A program made the position numbers and the translations under genes. 64,000 bases of DNA from Noviherbaspirillum aerium (lineage in GTDB: Bacteria > Pseudomonadota > Gammaproteobacteria > Burkholderiales > Burkholderiaceae_D): the NCBI RefSeq assembly GCF_008929045.1, contig NZ_VFAH01000003.1, positions 248,001 to 312,000 of the forward strand, in the 5' to 3' direction. Each line of letters opens with the position of its first letter. The stretch's first letter is position 1. Below, piece by piece: positions 57,322 to 64,000 of the stretch. Below the pieces are notes generated by a model that was given only the letters and a program-made list of their open reading frames with translations, did not search any database and was not told where the DNA came from.

Positions 57322-57807
57322 ATGCCATCTTTTGACGTCGTATCCGAAGCCAATATTGTTGAAGTGAAAAATGCAGTCGACCAGTCGAACAAGGAAATCA
57401 CGACCCGGTTCGACTTCAAGGGCAGCGACGCCCGTGTCGAACAGAAGGAACGGGAACTGACCGCTTATGCCGACAGCGAATTCCAGCTAGGTCAGGTGCG
57501 CGACGTCCTGACCGGAAAGATGGTCAAGCGCAATGTCGACGTGCGTTTCCTCGACCTCGGCAAGATCGAAAAGATCGGCGGCGACAAGGTCAAGCAAGTC
57601 ATCAAGATCCGCAACGGCATCGAGTCCGACATGGCCAAGAAGATCGTCCGCATCGTCAAGGACAGCAAGATGAAGGTCCAGGCCAGCATCCAGGGTGACG
57701 CGGTGCGCATCACCGGCGCCAAGCGCGATGACCTGCAGTCTGCCATCGCCATGCTGCGCAAGGAAGTGACGGACCTGCCGCTGGAATTCAACAACTTCCG
57801 CGACTGA
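57322..57807 (+). CDS. YajQ family nucleotide-binding protein
   Basis: A 161-residue UPF0234/YajQ protein with two ferredoxin-like halves: [21 protein letters not shown] at the N-terminus and the ending [14 protein letters not shown]. Family members bind nucleic acid or nucleotide; a Xanthomonas homologue binds cyclic di-GMP and acts with a LysR regulator. Which role applies here is unknown. The ATG at 57322 has AGAGA upstream. Confidence 0.92.
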   Translation: MPSFDVVSEANIVEVKNAVDQSNKEITTRFDFKGSDARVEQKERELTAYADSEFQLGQVRDVLTGKMVKRNVDVRFLDLGKIEKIGGDKVKQVIKIRNGIESDMAKKIVRIVKDSKMKVQASIQGDAVRITGAKRDDLQSAIAMLRKEVTDLPLEFNNFRD

Positions 57808-57907
57808 TCACGGATCGCCATCACCGTGCGACTGCCCTCGGGCAGCCGCATTCAGCGACAGGCCAAGCCGATTCCATTTTCCCTGCCAAGTTCCGATATC
57901 CGACATC

Positions 57908-58543
57908 ATGCGCGCCTTCCTCATCACCGCAAGCCTGCTTTCCTGCGTAATCTCGGCGCAGGCCGCGGATGTCAGCGTTGTCGGACTGTTTCCCGGGAAA
58001 GCGGTGCTGGTGATTGACGGCGGCTCCCCCAAGACCTATGCGGTCGGCGCCACCATCGTGGACGGCATGAAGCTGATAGCCGCGAGCGACTCCAGCGCGA
58101 CCATCGAAAGCAACGGCAGGCGCCAGACCATTGCCATTGGCGACCATGTCAGCCGTACACCGGCCTCTGCCGGCCGGTCCAGCACCACCTTGCAGGCGGA
58201 CAGCCGCGGACATTACATGGTGCAGGGACAGATCAATGGCGGCAGCGTACGCATGCTGCTCGATACGGGAGCCACCCTGATCGCGCTGCCGGCGTCGGAA
58301 GCGGTACGTCTCGGGATCGATTACCGCAAGGGCCAGGTCGGATACCTGAGCACCGCGAACGGGACGGTGCCTGCATATCATGTCAAGCTCAATACCGTGA
58401 AGGTCGGCGACATTGAACTCAACCAGGTGGATGCGGTTGTGCAGGAACAAGGGTTGCCGCTCATCCTGCTCGGCATGTCCTTTCTCAACCGTACCGAGAT
58501 GCGGCGCGATGGCCAGCAGATGGTGCTGACCAAGCGCTTCTGA
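57908..58543 (+). CDS. Periplasmic retropepsin-like aspartic protease
   Basis: A 211-residue exported protein. The signal peptide (about 1-19, ending AQA) is followed by a small N-terminal domain resembling the type II pilus/secretion accessory motif GGSPKTYAVGATI. A retropepsin domain then carries the catalytic LLDTGATLIALP with Asp119 and a conserved end block LPLILLGMSFLNRTEM. The family is a single-Asp, homodimeric TIGR02281-type clan AA protease; substrates are unknown. Same strand as yajQ, convergent with aroG. Confidence 0.85.
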   Translation: MRAFLITASLLSCVISAQAADVSVVGLFPGKAVLVIDGGSPKTYAVGATIVDGMKLIAASDSSATIESNGRRQTIAIGDHVSRTPASAGRSSTTLQADSRGHYMVQGQINGGSVRMLLDTGATLIALPASEAVRLGIDYRKGQVGYLSTANGTVPAYHVKLNTVKVGDIELNQVDAVVQEQGLPLILLGMSFLNRTEMRRDGQQMVLTKRF

Positions 58544-58630
58544 CTCCCGGCTTTTGAAGGCAGGCCGGGCAACTTTCCCAAGTTCGAATCCCCGGCGAAC
58601 ATCATCGCCGGTCGAGCGAAGTCTTCCAGA

Positions 58631-59695
58631 TTACTCGCGATCTTCCTTGAGGCGGCGCTGCTTCACTGCTTCCGCCAGGCCTTCGAGCACCTTCACGCTG
58701 GCATCCCAGTCGATGCAGCCGTCAGTCACTGATTGTCCGTAGGTCAGCTCCTTGCCGGGGACGAGATCCTGGCGGCCGGCGACAAGGTGCGACTCCACCA
58801 TGACGCCGACGATGCGCGTGTCGCCTTCGGCAATCTGGCGAGCGATGTCGGCGCATACCGGCACCTGGTTCTCCGGCTTCTTGGAACTGTTGGCATGCGA
58901 AGCATCGATCATCAGGCGCGAAGCCAGACCGCTGGCCGCGATTTCCTTCGAGGCTGCTTCAACGCTCACGGCATCATAATTGGGCGCTTTGCCGCCGCGC
59001 AGAATGATATGGCAGTCCTCGTTGCCGCTGGTCGAGACAATGGCAGAGTGGCCGCCCTTGGTGACGGACAGGAAGTGGTGGGGCTGGGACGCGGCCTTGA
59101 TGGCATCGACGGCGATCTTGATGTTGCCATCGGTGCCGTTCTTGAAGCCTACGGGACATGACAGGCCGGAAGCCAGTTCGCGATGCACCTGGGATTCCGT
59201 CGTGCGCGCACCGATCGCGCCCCAGCTGATCAGGTCGGCGACATATTGCGGACTGATCACGTCCAGGAACTCCGTACCTGCGGGAAGACCGAGCTCATTG
59301 ATGTTCATGAGCAGTTCGCGCGCCATGCGCAAGCCGTCGTTGATGCGGAAGCTGTTATCCATGTAGGGGTCATTGATCAGACCCTTCCAGCCTACCGTCG
59401 TACGCGGCTTCTCGAAATAGACGCGCATGATGATTTCAAGTTCGCCCGCGAAACGCTCGCGTTCCCTGATCAGGCGGTTCGCATATTCCATCGCTGCCTT
59501 GGGATCATGAATCGAGCATGGTCCGATGACGACCATCACGCGGTCATCCTGACCATGGAGAATGCGATGCAGCGCAGTGCGTGCCCCTGCCGTGGTATTG
59601 GCGACCTTGTCGGAGCAGGAGAATTCGCGAATGAGATGTGAAGGAGGAATCAGTTCTTTCATTTCTCGGATGCGAAGGTCATCGGTGCGCGGCAT
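58631..59695 (-). CDS. aroG: 3-deoxy-7-phosphoheptulonate (DAHP) synthase, class I, AroG type
   Basis: First step of aromatic amino acid synthesis, joining PEP and erythrose-4-phosphate. The 354-residue AroAI-alpha enzyme has IGPCSIHDPKAAMEYA near 56-71 (metal Cys), RVYFEKPRTTVGWKGLINDP near 89-108, AIGARTTESQVHRELASGL near 176-194, KNGTDGN and DASHANSSK. GGAG lies seven bases before the ATG at 59695; an ATG six bases upstream is too close to it. The leader carries a Phe/Tyr-rich peptide and a terminator, so transcription attenuation by aromatic amino acids is likely in addition to allosteric control. Confidence 0.95.
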   Translation of the reverse strand: MPRTDDLRIREMKELIPPSHLIREFSCSDKVANTTAGARTALHRILHGQDDRVMVVIGPCSIHDPKAAMEYANRLIRERERFAGELEIIMRVYFEKPRTTVGWKGLINDPYMDNSFRINDGLRMARELLMNINELGLPAGTEFLDVISPQYVADLISWGAIGARTTESQVHRELASGLSCPVGFKNGTDGNIKIAVDAIKAASQPHHFLSVTKGGHSAIVSTSGNEDCHIILRGGKAPNYDAVSVEAASKEIAASGLASRLMIDASHANSSKKPENQVPVCADIARQIAEGDTRIVGVMVESHLVAGRQDLVPGKELTYGQSVTDGCIDWDASVKVLEGLAEAVKQRRLKEDRE

Positions 59696-59735
59696 GTTCA
59701 TTCTCCAGGTAAAAGTTTTCAAGACTGTACAAATG

Positions 59736-59762
59736 AAAAAACCGCCATCTCTGGCGGTTTTT
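59736..59762 (-). terminator. Rho-independent terminator in the aroG leader (attenuator terminator)
   Basis: The reverse strand reads AAAAACCGCC, loop AGAGAT, GGCGGTTTTTT. It lies between the leader peptide stop (59796) and the aroG ATG (59695), inside the 5' leader and not at a gene end, as for a classical attenuator. The upstream GGCGGT at about 59809-59814 can pair with its ACCGCC arm and prevent it forming. Confidence 0.85.
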
Positions 59763-59795
59763 CTAGGATTCGGTTTGGCTCTTTTAATCGTGCGC

Positions 59796-59867
59796 TTACC
59801 GCTTCTCCACCGCCTTTGGGCTGGAATAGCTAAAGTAAAAATAAAAGTGGAAGCGCGCGAATGTCAT
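59796..59867 (-). CDS. Phe/Tyr-rich leader peptide of the aroG attenuator
   Basis: A 23-residue open frame starting at ATG 59867 and ending TAA at 59796. Phenylalanines occupy positions 3, 6, 8, 10 and 12 and tyrosines 9, 11 and 14, so eight of residues 3-14 are Phe or Tyr. The last codons (17-23) encode PKAVEKR and contain the RNA segment able to pair either with CGCTTCCAC (59847-59855) in the peptide-coding part or with the terminator arm. The layout matches PheL-type leaders. The ribosome site is weak, and translation is not proven. Confidence 0.75.
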   Translation of the reverse strand: MTFARFHFYFYFSYSSPKAVEKR

Positions 59868-60092
59868 GTTTCGTAGCTGTTCTAGAGCTGGTTTCAAGCA
59901 ATGGTGCAGCAATTCATGGGATTTGGCAAGCCGTTCGATGTAATTCGTTTCAATGCAAATCATCGGACGCCGTGCCGGTCCAATTGGCATGCTGTCCCAT
60001 GCTGTTCAAATGGCATGTGGATTTCAAGCTTCGTGCAAATACGCGGCTGCTTGCCCGCTTCCGCGAGCAATCTGCTGCGCGAAACGACGAGC

Positions 60093-60605
60093 TTACTTTG
60101 CGCCCCACCTGGCAATCGTTCTTGATGTGATTACGCCGGAATAGGCAATTTTGTCTCCAGCAGCGTTGAACCAATAACTGCGGGGCTTCTCGCCATGCCA
60201 TTTCGGGTCCAGCGCATAGCGCAACTGCTCGGCCGGCGCGTTGCCGAACGCCCAGGCATTACCGGCCAATCCCAGAGATTCAAGGCGCTGCCTCATCATT
60301 GCCACAGCATCGGGGTCACTGCTCGAATCGGTGGAAATCGTAACGACGTTCAAGGTCCGCCCTCTTCGCCTGCTGTTTTCCTCGCTCAAGTTCTTAAGGC
60401 TTGTCTGGCAATACACGCAATCGAGCGACCACACAACCACGACAAACGGCCTGCCTTGCTGGCTTTCGACAATGTGCTTCAAGGAATTGCTTTCAAACGC
60501 CTGGATTGGCGGAGCAGCCATGGCAAGATTGCCGATGGCCATGAGAAGCAGGACGGCACTCCTGCTGGCCGACCGGAGGATTGCCCTTTCATCAAATCCG
60601 TTCAT
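60093..60605 (-). CDS. Thioredoxin-like exported protein with a CVYC motif
   Basis: A 170-residue protein. An N-terminal hydrophobic stretch (about 14-32, SAVLLLMAIGNLAMA) looks like a signal peptide or anchor. A thioredoxin-type domain follows with FVVVVWSLDCVYCQTSLKNL, whose CVYC is the likely redox pair, then VVTISTDSSSDPD and a late segment PRSYWFNAAGDKIAYSG containing the expected cis-Pro-like region. It resembles TlpA/AhpC-TSA-type proteins. AAAGGA lies five bases before the ATG at 60605. The neighbourhood gives no partner. Confidence 0.75.
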   Translation of the reverse strand: MNGFDERAILRSASRSAVLLLMAIGNLAMAAPPIQAFESNSLKHIVESQQGRPFVVVVWSLDCVYCQTSLKNLSEENSRRRGRTLNVVTISTDSSSDPDAVAMMRQRLESLGLAGNAWAFGNAPAEQLRYALDPKWHGEKPRSYWFNAAGDKIAYSGVITSRTIARWGAK

Positions 60606-61394
60606 GTTCATCCTTTCGTCCACTTGCTGCCATCTATCTTAACCAGGCCTCTGGCCTAAGGATGGCAGTTCAGAGGGTATTCGTATGTCGGATATTTCCA
60701 TACAGATTGAAAATGGAACCAGCTTCCAGGTTCATCTTTGCCAATCGAAAACTCCAAGTCCCGATCCATCAGCACCAGTAAAAATTACACGACATCGGCA
60801 TGTAATGGCGGACTAGACCCCTTCCTATTGAAAGAATGCTAATTTTTCCAGCTGAATTTTTCCAATTTTTCTAGGGTAAGTCCCTGTCCTTAGTTCCGAT
60901 ACAGGATGGCACGGCTTCTGCTTAGTAGAGTTCATCTTGTAAAGCAACACAAGGAGGCTGATTACAGCACACTGACTTCAATTTCCTGTGCCCGGTACGT
61001 CAAACCCGGTAGCAGAACGAAGCTGGCGATAAAACACCAAGGAACACCAAGCCGTTGCGGCCTTACGACAAATGCAGGTAATTGAATTAGACATAAAGCC
61101 AAGTCCATTAAAAAAGGGCTGTTGTAGATTCGCACCGTGTCACTATTTATCTTCAGAGGCGTAGCCGAAGCAGCTTCCATAGGACGTTGCGATCATGCTG
61201 ACTTATGCTATGTTACTTAACAGAAATTTGAATTCTGCCATGCAATACTTCGTACCGCTGCATAGTTGTCTTACATACGAACGGTTGCACTATTTATTTC
61301 TTCAAAAGGCCTGAAAGTTGCCTTTGATATATTGCACTGCAGAAAATTTCTATTCAGAATCTAGCGACACCGGTCATACCTCAAAGAGGCCACT
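60606..61394. other. AT-richer, gene-poor region upstream of phaZ
   Basis: About 790 bases with no convincing gene. The base composition is visibly richer in A and T than the rest of the window. It contains a sigma-54 promoter-like element (60907-60921) and a strong Shine-Dalgarno AAGGAGG (60951-60957) that leads into no reading frame. A 72-codon reverse frame at 60962-61180 lacks a ribosome site and I do not call it. The phaZ promoter must lie towards the right end, but I find no clear consensus. Confidence 0.5.
60907..60921 (+). promoter_or_regulatory. Orphan sigma-54 promoter-like element
   Basis: TGGCAC-GGCTT-CTGC matches the -24/-12 consensus with one deviation (C for T at the start of the -12 box). 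Thirty bases downstream is AAGGAGG, but only stop codons follow within a few triplets. It may belong to a decayed gene or drive a long leader towards phaZ, 474 bases away. Confidence 0.55.
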
Positions 61395-62630
61395 ATGCTT
61401 TACCAATTTCACGAATTAAACCGTACTTTCCTGAACCCGCTCATCCAGTGGGCTGAAGCCTCCGCCAAGCTGTTCACGAACCCGGTATCGCCTCTTGCAC
61501 ATACGCCTTTTGCCCAGCGCATTGCGGCCGGCTACGAATTGCTTTACCGGCTCGGGAAGGATTACGAAAAGCCCGAGTTCGGCATCAAGACAGTCCCTGT
61601 CGCAGGCAAGGCCGTCGGCGTATTTGAAGAGATTGCAGAACAAAAGCCGTTTTGCCGGCTCATCCATTTCAAGAAGGACCTGAGCGACGCCCAGTTCGCC
61701 GACCTGAAACAGCCCACCGTGCTGCTGGTGGCGCCGCTGTCGGGGCATCATTCGACCCTGCTGCGCGATACAGTGCGTGCCCTGCTGTCCGAGAATGACG
61801 TATATATCACCGACTGGACCGATGCGCGCATGGTGCCGCTCTCGGAAGGCGCTTTTCACCTGCATGATTACATCTACTATGTGCAGGATTTCATTCGCCG
61901 CCTGGGTCCGGACGTGCATGTCATCTCCGTGTGCCAGCCGACCGTCCCGGTCCTCGCTGCCATCTCGCTGATGGCCAGCGCCAACGATCCGAAGCTGCCC
62001 AAGACAATGACCATGATGGGCGGCCCGATCGATCCGCGCAAGTCTCCGACTGCGGTCAACGATCTGGCAACCAAGAAACCCTTCTCCTGGTTTGAAACCA
62101 AGGTGATCTACAGCGTGCCGGCCAACTATCCCGGTTTCGGACGCAAGGTTTATCCCGGCTTCCTGCAGCATGCGGGCTTTGTTGCAATGAACCCTGGGCG
62201 CCATGCGCAGAGCCACTGGGATTTCTACATGCACTTGCGCGCCGGAGACAACGAGTCGGCTGAAGAACATCGCAAGTTCTATGATGAGTACAATGCCGTG
62301 CTCGACATGCCCGCCGAGTATTACCTGGAAACAATCAAGACCGTATTCCAGGAATTCAATCTGCCGAAAGGCACATGGGAAGTTGAAGGCAAGCTGGTAC
62401 GTCCGCAGGACATCAAATCGGTGGCCCTGTTTACCATCGAAGGCGAACTGGACGATATCTCAGGCGCCGGCCAGACGCAGGCGGCACACGACTTGTGCTC
62501 CAGCATCCCGAAAAACAAGAAACTTCACTTTACCGCACCCAAGTGCGGACACTACGGCATCTTTTCCGGCCGCCGCTGGCGTGAAGTCATCTGCCCGAAA
62601 ATCGGCGAATTCATCAGGGCAAATGCCTGA
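61395..62630 (+). CDS. phaZ: Intracellular polyhydroxybutyrate depolymerase PhaZ
   Basis: Mobilises stored poly(3-hydroxybutyrate). The 411-residue alpha/beta-hydrolase-type protein begins MLYQFHELNR, as in Ralstonia eutropha PhaZ1. It shows VAPLSGHHSTLLRDTVRALL near 112-131, the catalytic cysteine in HVISVCQPTVPVLAAIS (Cys180), ELDDISGAGQT with the acid near 353-363, and CGHYGIFSGRRWR with the histidine near the C-terminus. GAGG six bases upstream supports the ATG at 61395. It indicates PHB storage by this organism; no phaCAB genes are in the window. Confidence 0.93.
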   Translation: MLYQFHELNRTFLNPLIQWAEASAKLFTNPVSPLAHTPFAQRIAAGYELLYRLGKDYEKPEFGIKTVPVAGKAVGVFEEIAEQKPFCRLIHFKKDLSDAQFADLKQPTVLLVAPLSGHHSTLLRDTVRALLSENDVYITDWTDARMVPLSEGAFHLHDYIYYVQDFIRRLGPDVHVISVCQPTVPVLAAISLMASANDPKLPKTMTMMGGPIDPRKSPTAVNDLATKKPFSWFETKVIYSVPANYPGFGRKVYPGFLQHAGFVAMNPGRHAQSHWDFYMHLRAGDNESAEEHRKFYDEYNAVLDMPAEYYLETIKTVFQEFNLPKGTWEVEGKLVRPQDIKSVALFTIEGELDDISGAGQTQAAHDLCSSIPKNKKLHFTAPKCGHYGIFSGRRWREVICPKIGEFIRANA

Positions 62631-62659
62631 TTGCCGTAATCGGTCCAGTCGTTTCCCCA

Positions 62660-62692
62660 AAGCCGTTCACCCAGGTGAGCGGCTTTTTTATT
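62660..62692 (+). terminator. Rho-independent terminator after phaZ
   Basis: Stem AAGCCGTTCACC / GGTGAGCGGCTT with one internal mismatch and a two-base loop is followed by six T residues. Confidence 0.88.
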
Positions 62693-62745
62693 TGTAGCAT
62701 GCCCGGTTTCCCCGGATAATCCTGTTTTTTATTGCAGAACCTGCC

Positions 62746-63528
62746 GTGTCTCATTCACCCGCCCTTGCCGACCAGCTGGAAGACCTGCTGCCGCAAACCC
62801 AATGCACGAAATGCGGCTATCCGGCCTGCCGTCCCTATGCCGAGGCGCTGGCAAGCGGCGACGCCTTGCATAACCAGTGCCCGCCCGGCGGCATGGAAGG
62901 CGTGGCGCGCCTGGCCGCTGTCCTGGGCAAGCCAGTCATACCGCTCAATCCCGCCAATGGCATCGAGCGTCCAAGGCCGGTCGCCGTGATCGACGAAAGC
63001 CTGTGCATCGGCTGCACCTTGTGCATTCAGGCCTGTCCGGTCGACGCCATCGTGGGCGCAGCCAAGCAGATGCATACCGTCGTGCCGGAACTGTGCACCG
63101 GCTGCGACCTGTGCGTCGCCCCCTGCCCCGTCGATTGCATTGCGATGGTCGATGTGACGCTCGGACGCACCGGCTGGGATGCCTGGTCGCAGGCCGAAGC
63201 CGATGCGGCAAGGGAAAGGCATCAGTTCCGCACCTTACGCCTGCGGCGGGAAAAGGAAGAAAACGACGCTCGCCTTGCCGCGAAAGCGGCGGCAAAACTG
63301 AAGGCGGTAGAGAACGAACCAATCCTGACTCCGGAAGAGAAAGCCGCGCAGGAACGCAAGAAGGCAATCATCCAGGCCGCCATGGAGCGCGCCCGCCTGC
63401 AGAAGGAAAAGATGGCGATGGCCTCGGCATCCCGCCCGACCGGCCTCGATGATGTTTCGGCTGGAGTCCGGAAGCAGATCGCCGACATCAACCACAAGCT
63501 GGAAGCACAAGCCAAAGACGAGCAATGA
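62746..63528 (+). CDS. rsxB: RnfB/RsxB-type iron-sulfur protein (soluble form, no membrane anchor)
   Basis: A 260-residue ferredoxin-like protein. The N-terminal four-Cys domain is [15 protein letters not shown] near 20-34 with a further Cys near 45. Two [4Fe-4S] motifs follow, [16 protein letters not shown] near 87-102 and [16 protein letters not shown] near 117-132. The tail (150-260) is a charged Lys/Glu/Ala-rich coiled coil. The N-terminal membrane helix of canonical RnfB is absent, and no other rnf genes are adjacent. GTG start at 62746 without a strong ribosome site. Its stop overlaps the nth ATG, echoing the rnf-nth linkage of enterobacteria. Confidence 0.85.
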   Translation: MSHSPALADQLEDLLPQTQCTKCGYPACRPYAEALASGDALHNQCPPGGMEGVARLAAVLGKPVIPLNPANGIERPRPVAVIDESLCIGCTLCIQACPVDAIVGAAKQMHTVVPELCTGCDLCVAPCPVDCIAMVDVTLGRTGWDAWSQAEADAARERHQFRTLRLRREKEENDARLAAKAAAKLKAVENEPILTPEEKAAQERKKAIIQAAMERARLQKEKMAMASASRPTGLDDVSAGVRKQIADINHKLEAQAKDEQ

Positions 63529-64000
63529 ACGCAGAAAAACGCCTGGAAATCTTCAGACGCTTTCGTGAAGCGAATCCGCATCCAACGACCGAACTGGAAT
63601 ACACGACGCCATTCGAACTGCTGATTGCAGTGATACTTTCGGCCCAGGCGACCGACGTCTCGGTCAACAAGGCAACGCGGAGGCTTTATCCGGTCGCCAA
63701 TACGCCGGCTGCCTTGCATGCGCTTGGGGTGGAAACGCTGGAAAGCTACATCAGGACGATAGGCCTGTACCGCACCAAGGCAAAGAATGTGATTGAAACC
63801 TGCCGCATTCTTGTCGAGCAGCATGGCGGCGAAGTGCCTCGCTCGCGGGAGGCCTTGCAAGCCCTTCCCGGAGTCGGGCGGAAAACCGCCAATGTGGTGC
63901 TCAACACGGCATTCGGGGAACCGACGATTGCCGTGGACACGCATATTTTCCGTGTTTCCAACCGAACCAATATCGCACCCGGCAAGGATGTCGATGAAGT
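63525..64000 (+). CDS. nth: Endonuclease III Nth, 3' end cut by window edge
   Basis: Bifunctional DNA glycosylase/AP lyase removing oxidised pyrimidines. The 158 visible residues include the helix-hairpin-helix [13 protein letters not shown] with catalytic Lys120, and [11 protein letters not shown] with Asp138, the same numbering as the E. coli enzyme. The frame is open to the right edge; roughly 50 residues, including the expected Cys-rich [4Fe-4S] loop, lie outside. Starts in an ATGA overlap with the rnfB stop. Confidence 0.95.
   Translation, partial: MNAEKRLEIFRRFREANPHPTTELEYTTPFELLIAVILSAQATDVSVNKATRRLYPVANTPAALHALGVETLESYIRTIGLYRTKAKNVIETCRILVEQHGGEVPRSREALQALPGVGRKTANVVLNTAFGEPTIAVDTHIFRVSNRTNIAPGKDVDE

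Noticed and set aside
60962-61180. 72-codon reverse frame with two hydrophobic stretches in the gap before phaZ
   Set aside because: No ribosome binding site, no recognisable family and an odd mix of residues; could be a small membrane protein but the evidence is insufficient.

Overview
The window is GC-rich, densely coded bacterial chromosome. Gene content and protein style point to a betaproteobacterium of the order Burkholderiales, most likely family Oxalobacteraceae (Herbaspirillum/Noviherbaspirillum-like). This placement is an inference from the split sulfur-assimilation cluster with a DUF934 gene, the acnD/prpF-type methylcitrate pathway, the glnA-ntrB-ntrC block, an intracellular PHB depolymerase and an orphan rnfB-nth pair. 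I see no rRNA, tRNA, CRISPR, prophage or intact insertion sequence. Both window edges cut genes: btuC on the left and nth on the right.

Layout. 1-6.2 kb: cobalamin uptake (btuB, btuC) and lower-ligand assembly (cobT-cobS-cobC), each transcription unit headed by its own, nearly identical cobalamin riboswitch. 6.3-13.6 kb: a hydrolase, a cheZ-cheA pair, a LysE-type exporter, an FAH-family enzyme, a Gdt1-type manganese exporter behind a yybP-ykoY riboswitch, and a HAD phosphatase. 13.6-22.1 kb: sulfur assimilation, with cysB divergent from a TSUP transporter, cysI, DUF934, cysH, cysD, cysN and the siroheme methylase gene, then cbiX. 22.3-27 kb: lptG-lptF, pepA and xthA. 27-38.3 kb: propionate degradation (prpE, prpF, acnD, prpC, prpB, divergent prpR) interrupted by an unusual lower-GC gene for a repeat protein. 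38.4-47.5 kb: a DUF1289 gene, cardiolipin synthase, ntrC-ntrB, glnA with a sigma-54/NtrC control region, a rhodanese and a TAXI-type binding protein. 47.6-59.7 kb: hemerythrin-like protein, prfC, orn, an M48 protease, rsgA, argF, argG, ppnP, murB, yajQ, a retropepsin-like protease and aroG. 59.7-64 kb: a thioredoxin-like protein, an AT-richer gene-poor stretch, phaZ, rnfB and nth.

How the genes work together. The sulfur block covers sulfate activation (CysDN), APS reduction (CysH), sulfite reduction (CysI) and siroheme supply (SumT plus CbiX). The prp block converts propionate through propionyl-CoA and methylcitrate to pyruvate and succinate under PrpR/sigma-54 control. The ntr/glnA block is a complete nitrogen-responsive loop.

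The most interesting signal is in front of aroG (DAHP synthase). A 23-codon open frame with five Phe and three Tyr codons is followed by a Rho-independent terminator, and alternative pairings can be drawn, which is the arrangement of a phenylalanine/tyrosine transcription attenuator. Other items worth a look are the 8-residue-repeat protein inside the prp locus, a sigma-54 promoter with a strong Shine-Dalgarno but no reading frame near 60.9 kb, a REPIN-like element, a nested-palindrome intergenic element and a hairpin abutting the argF start codon.
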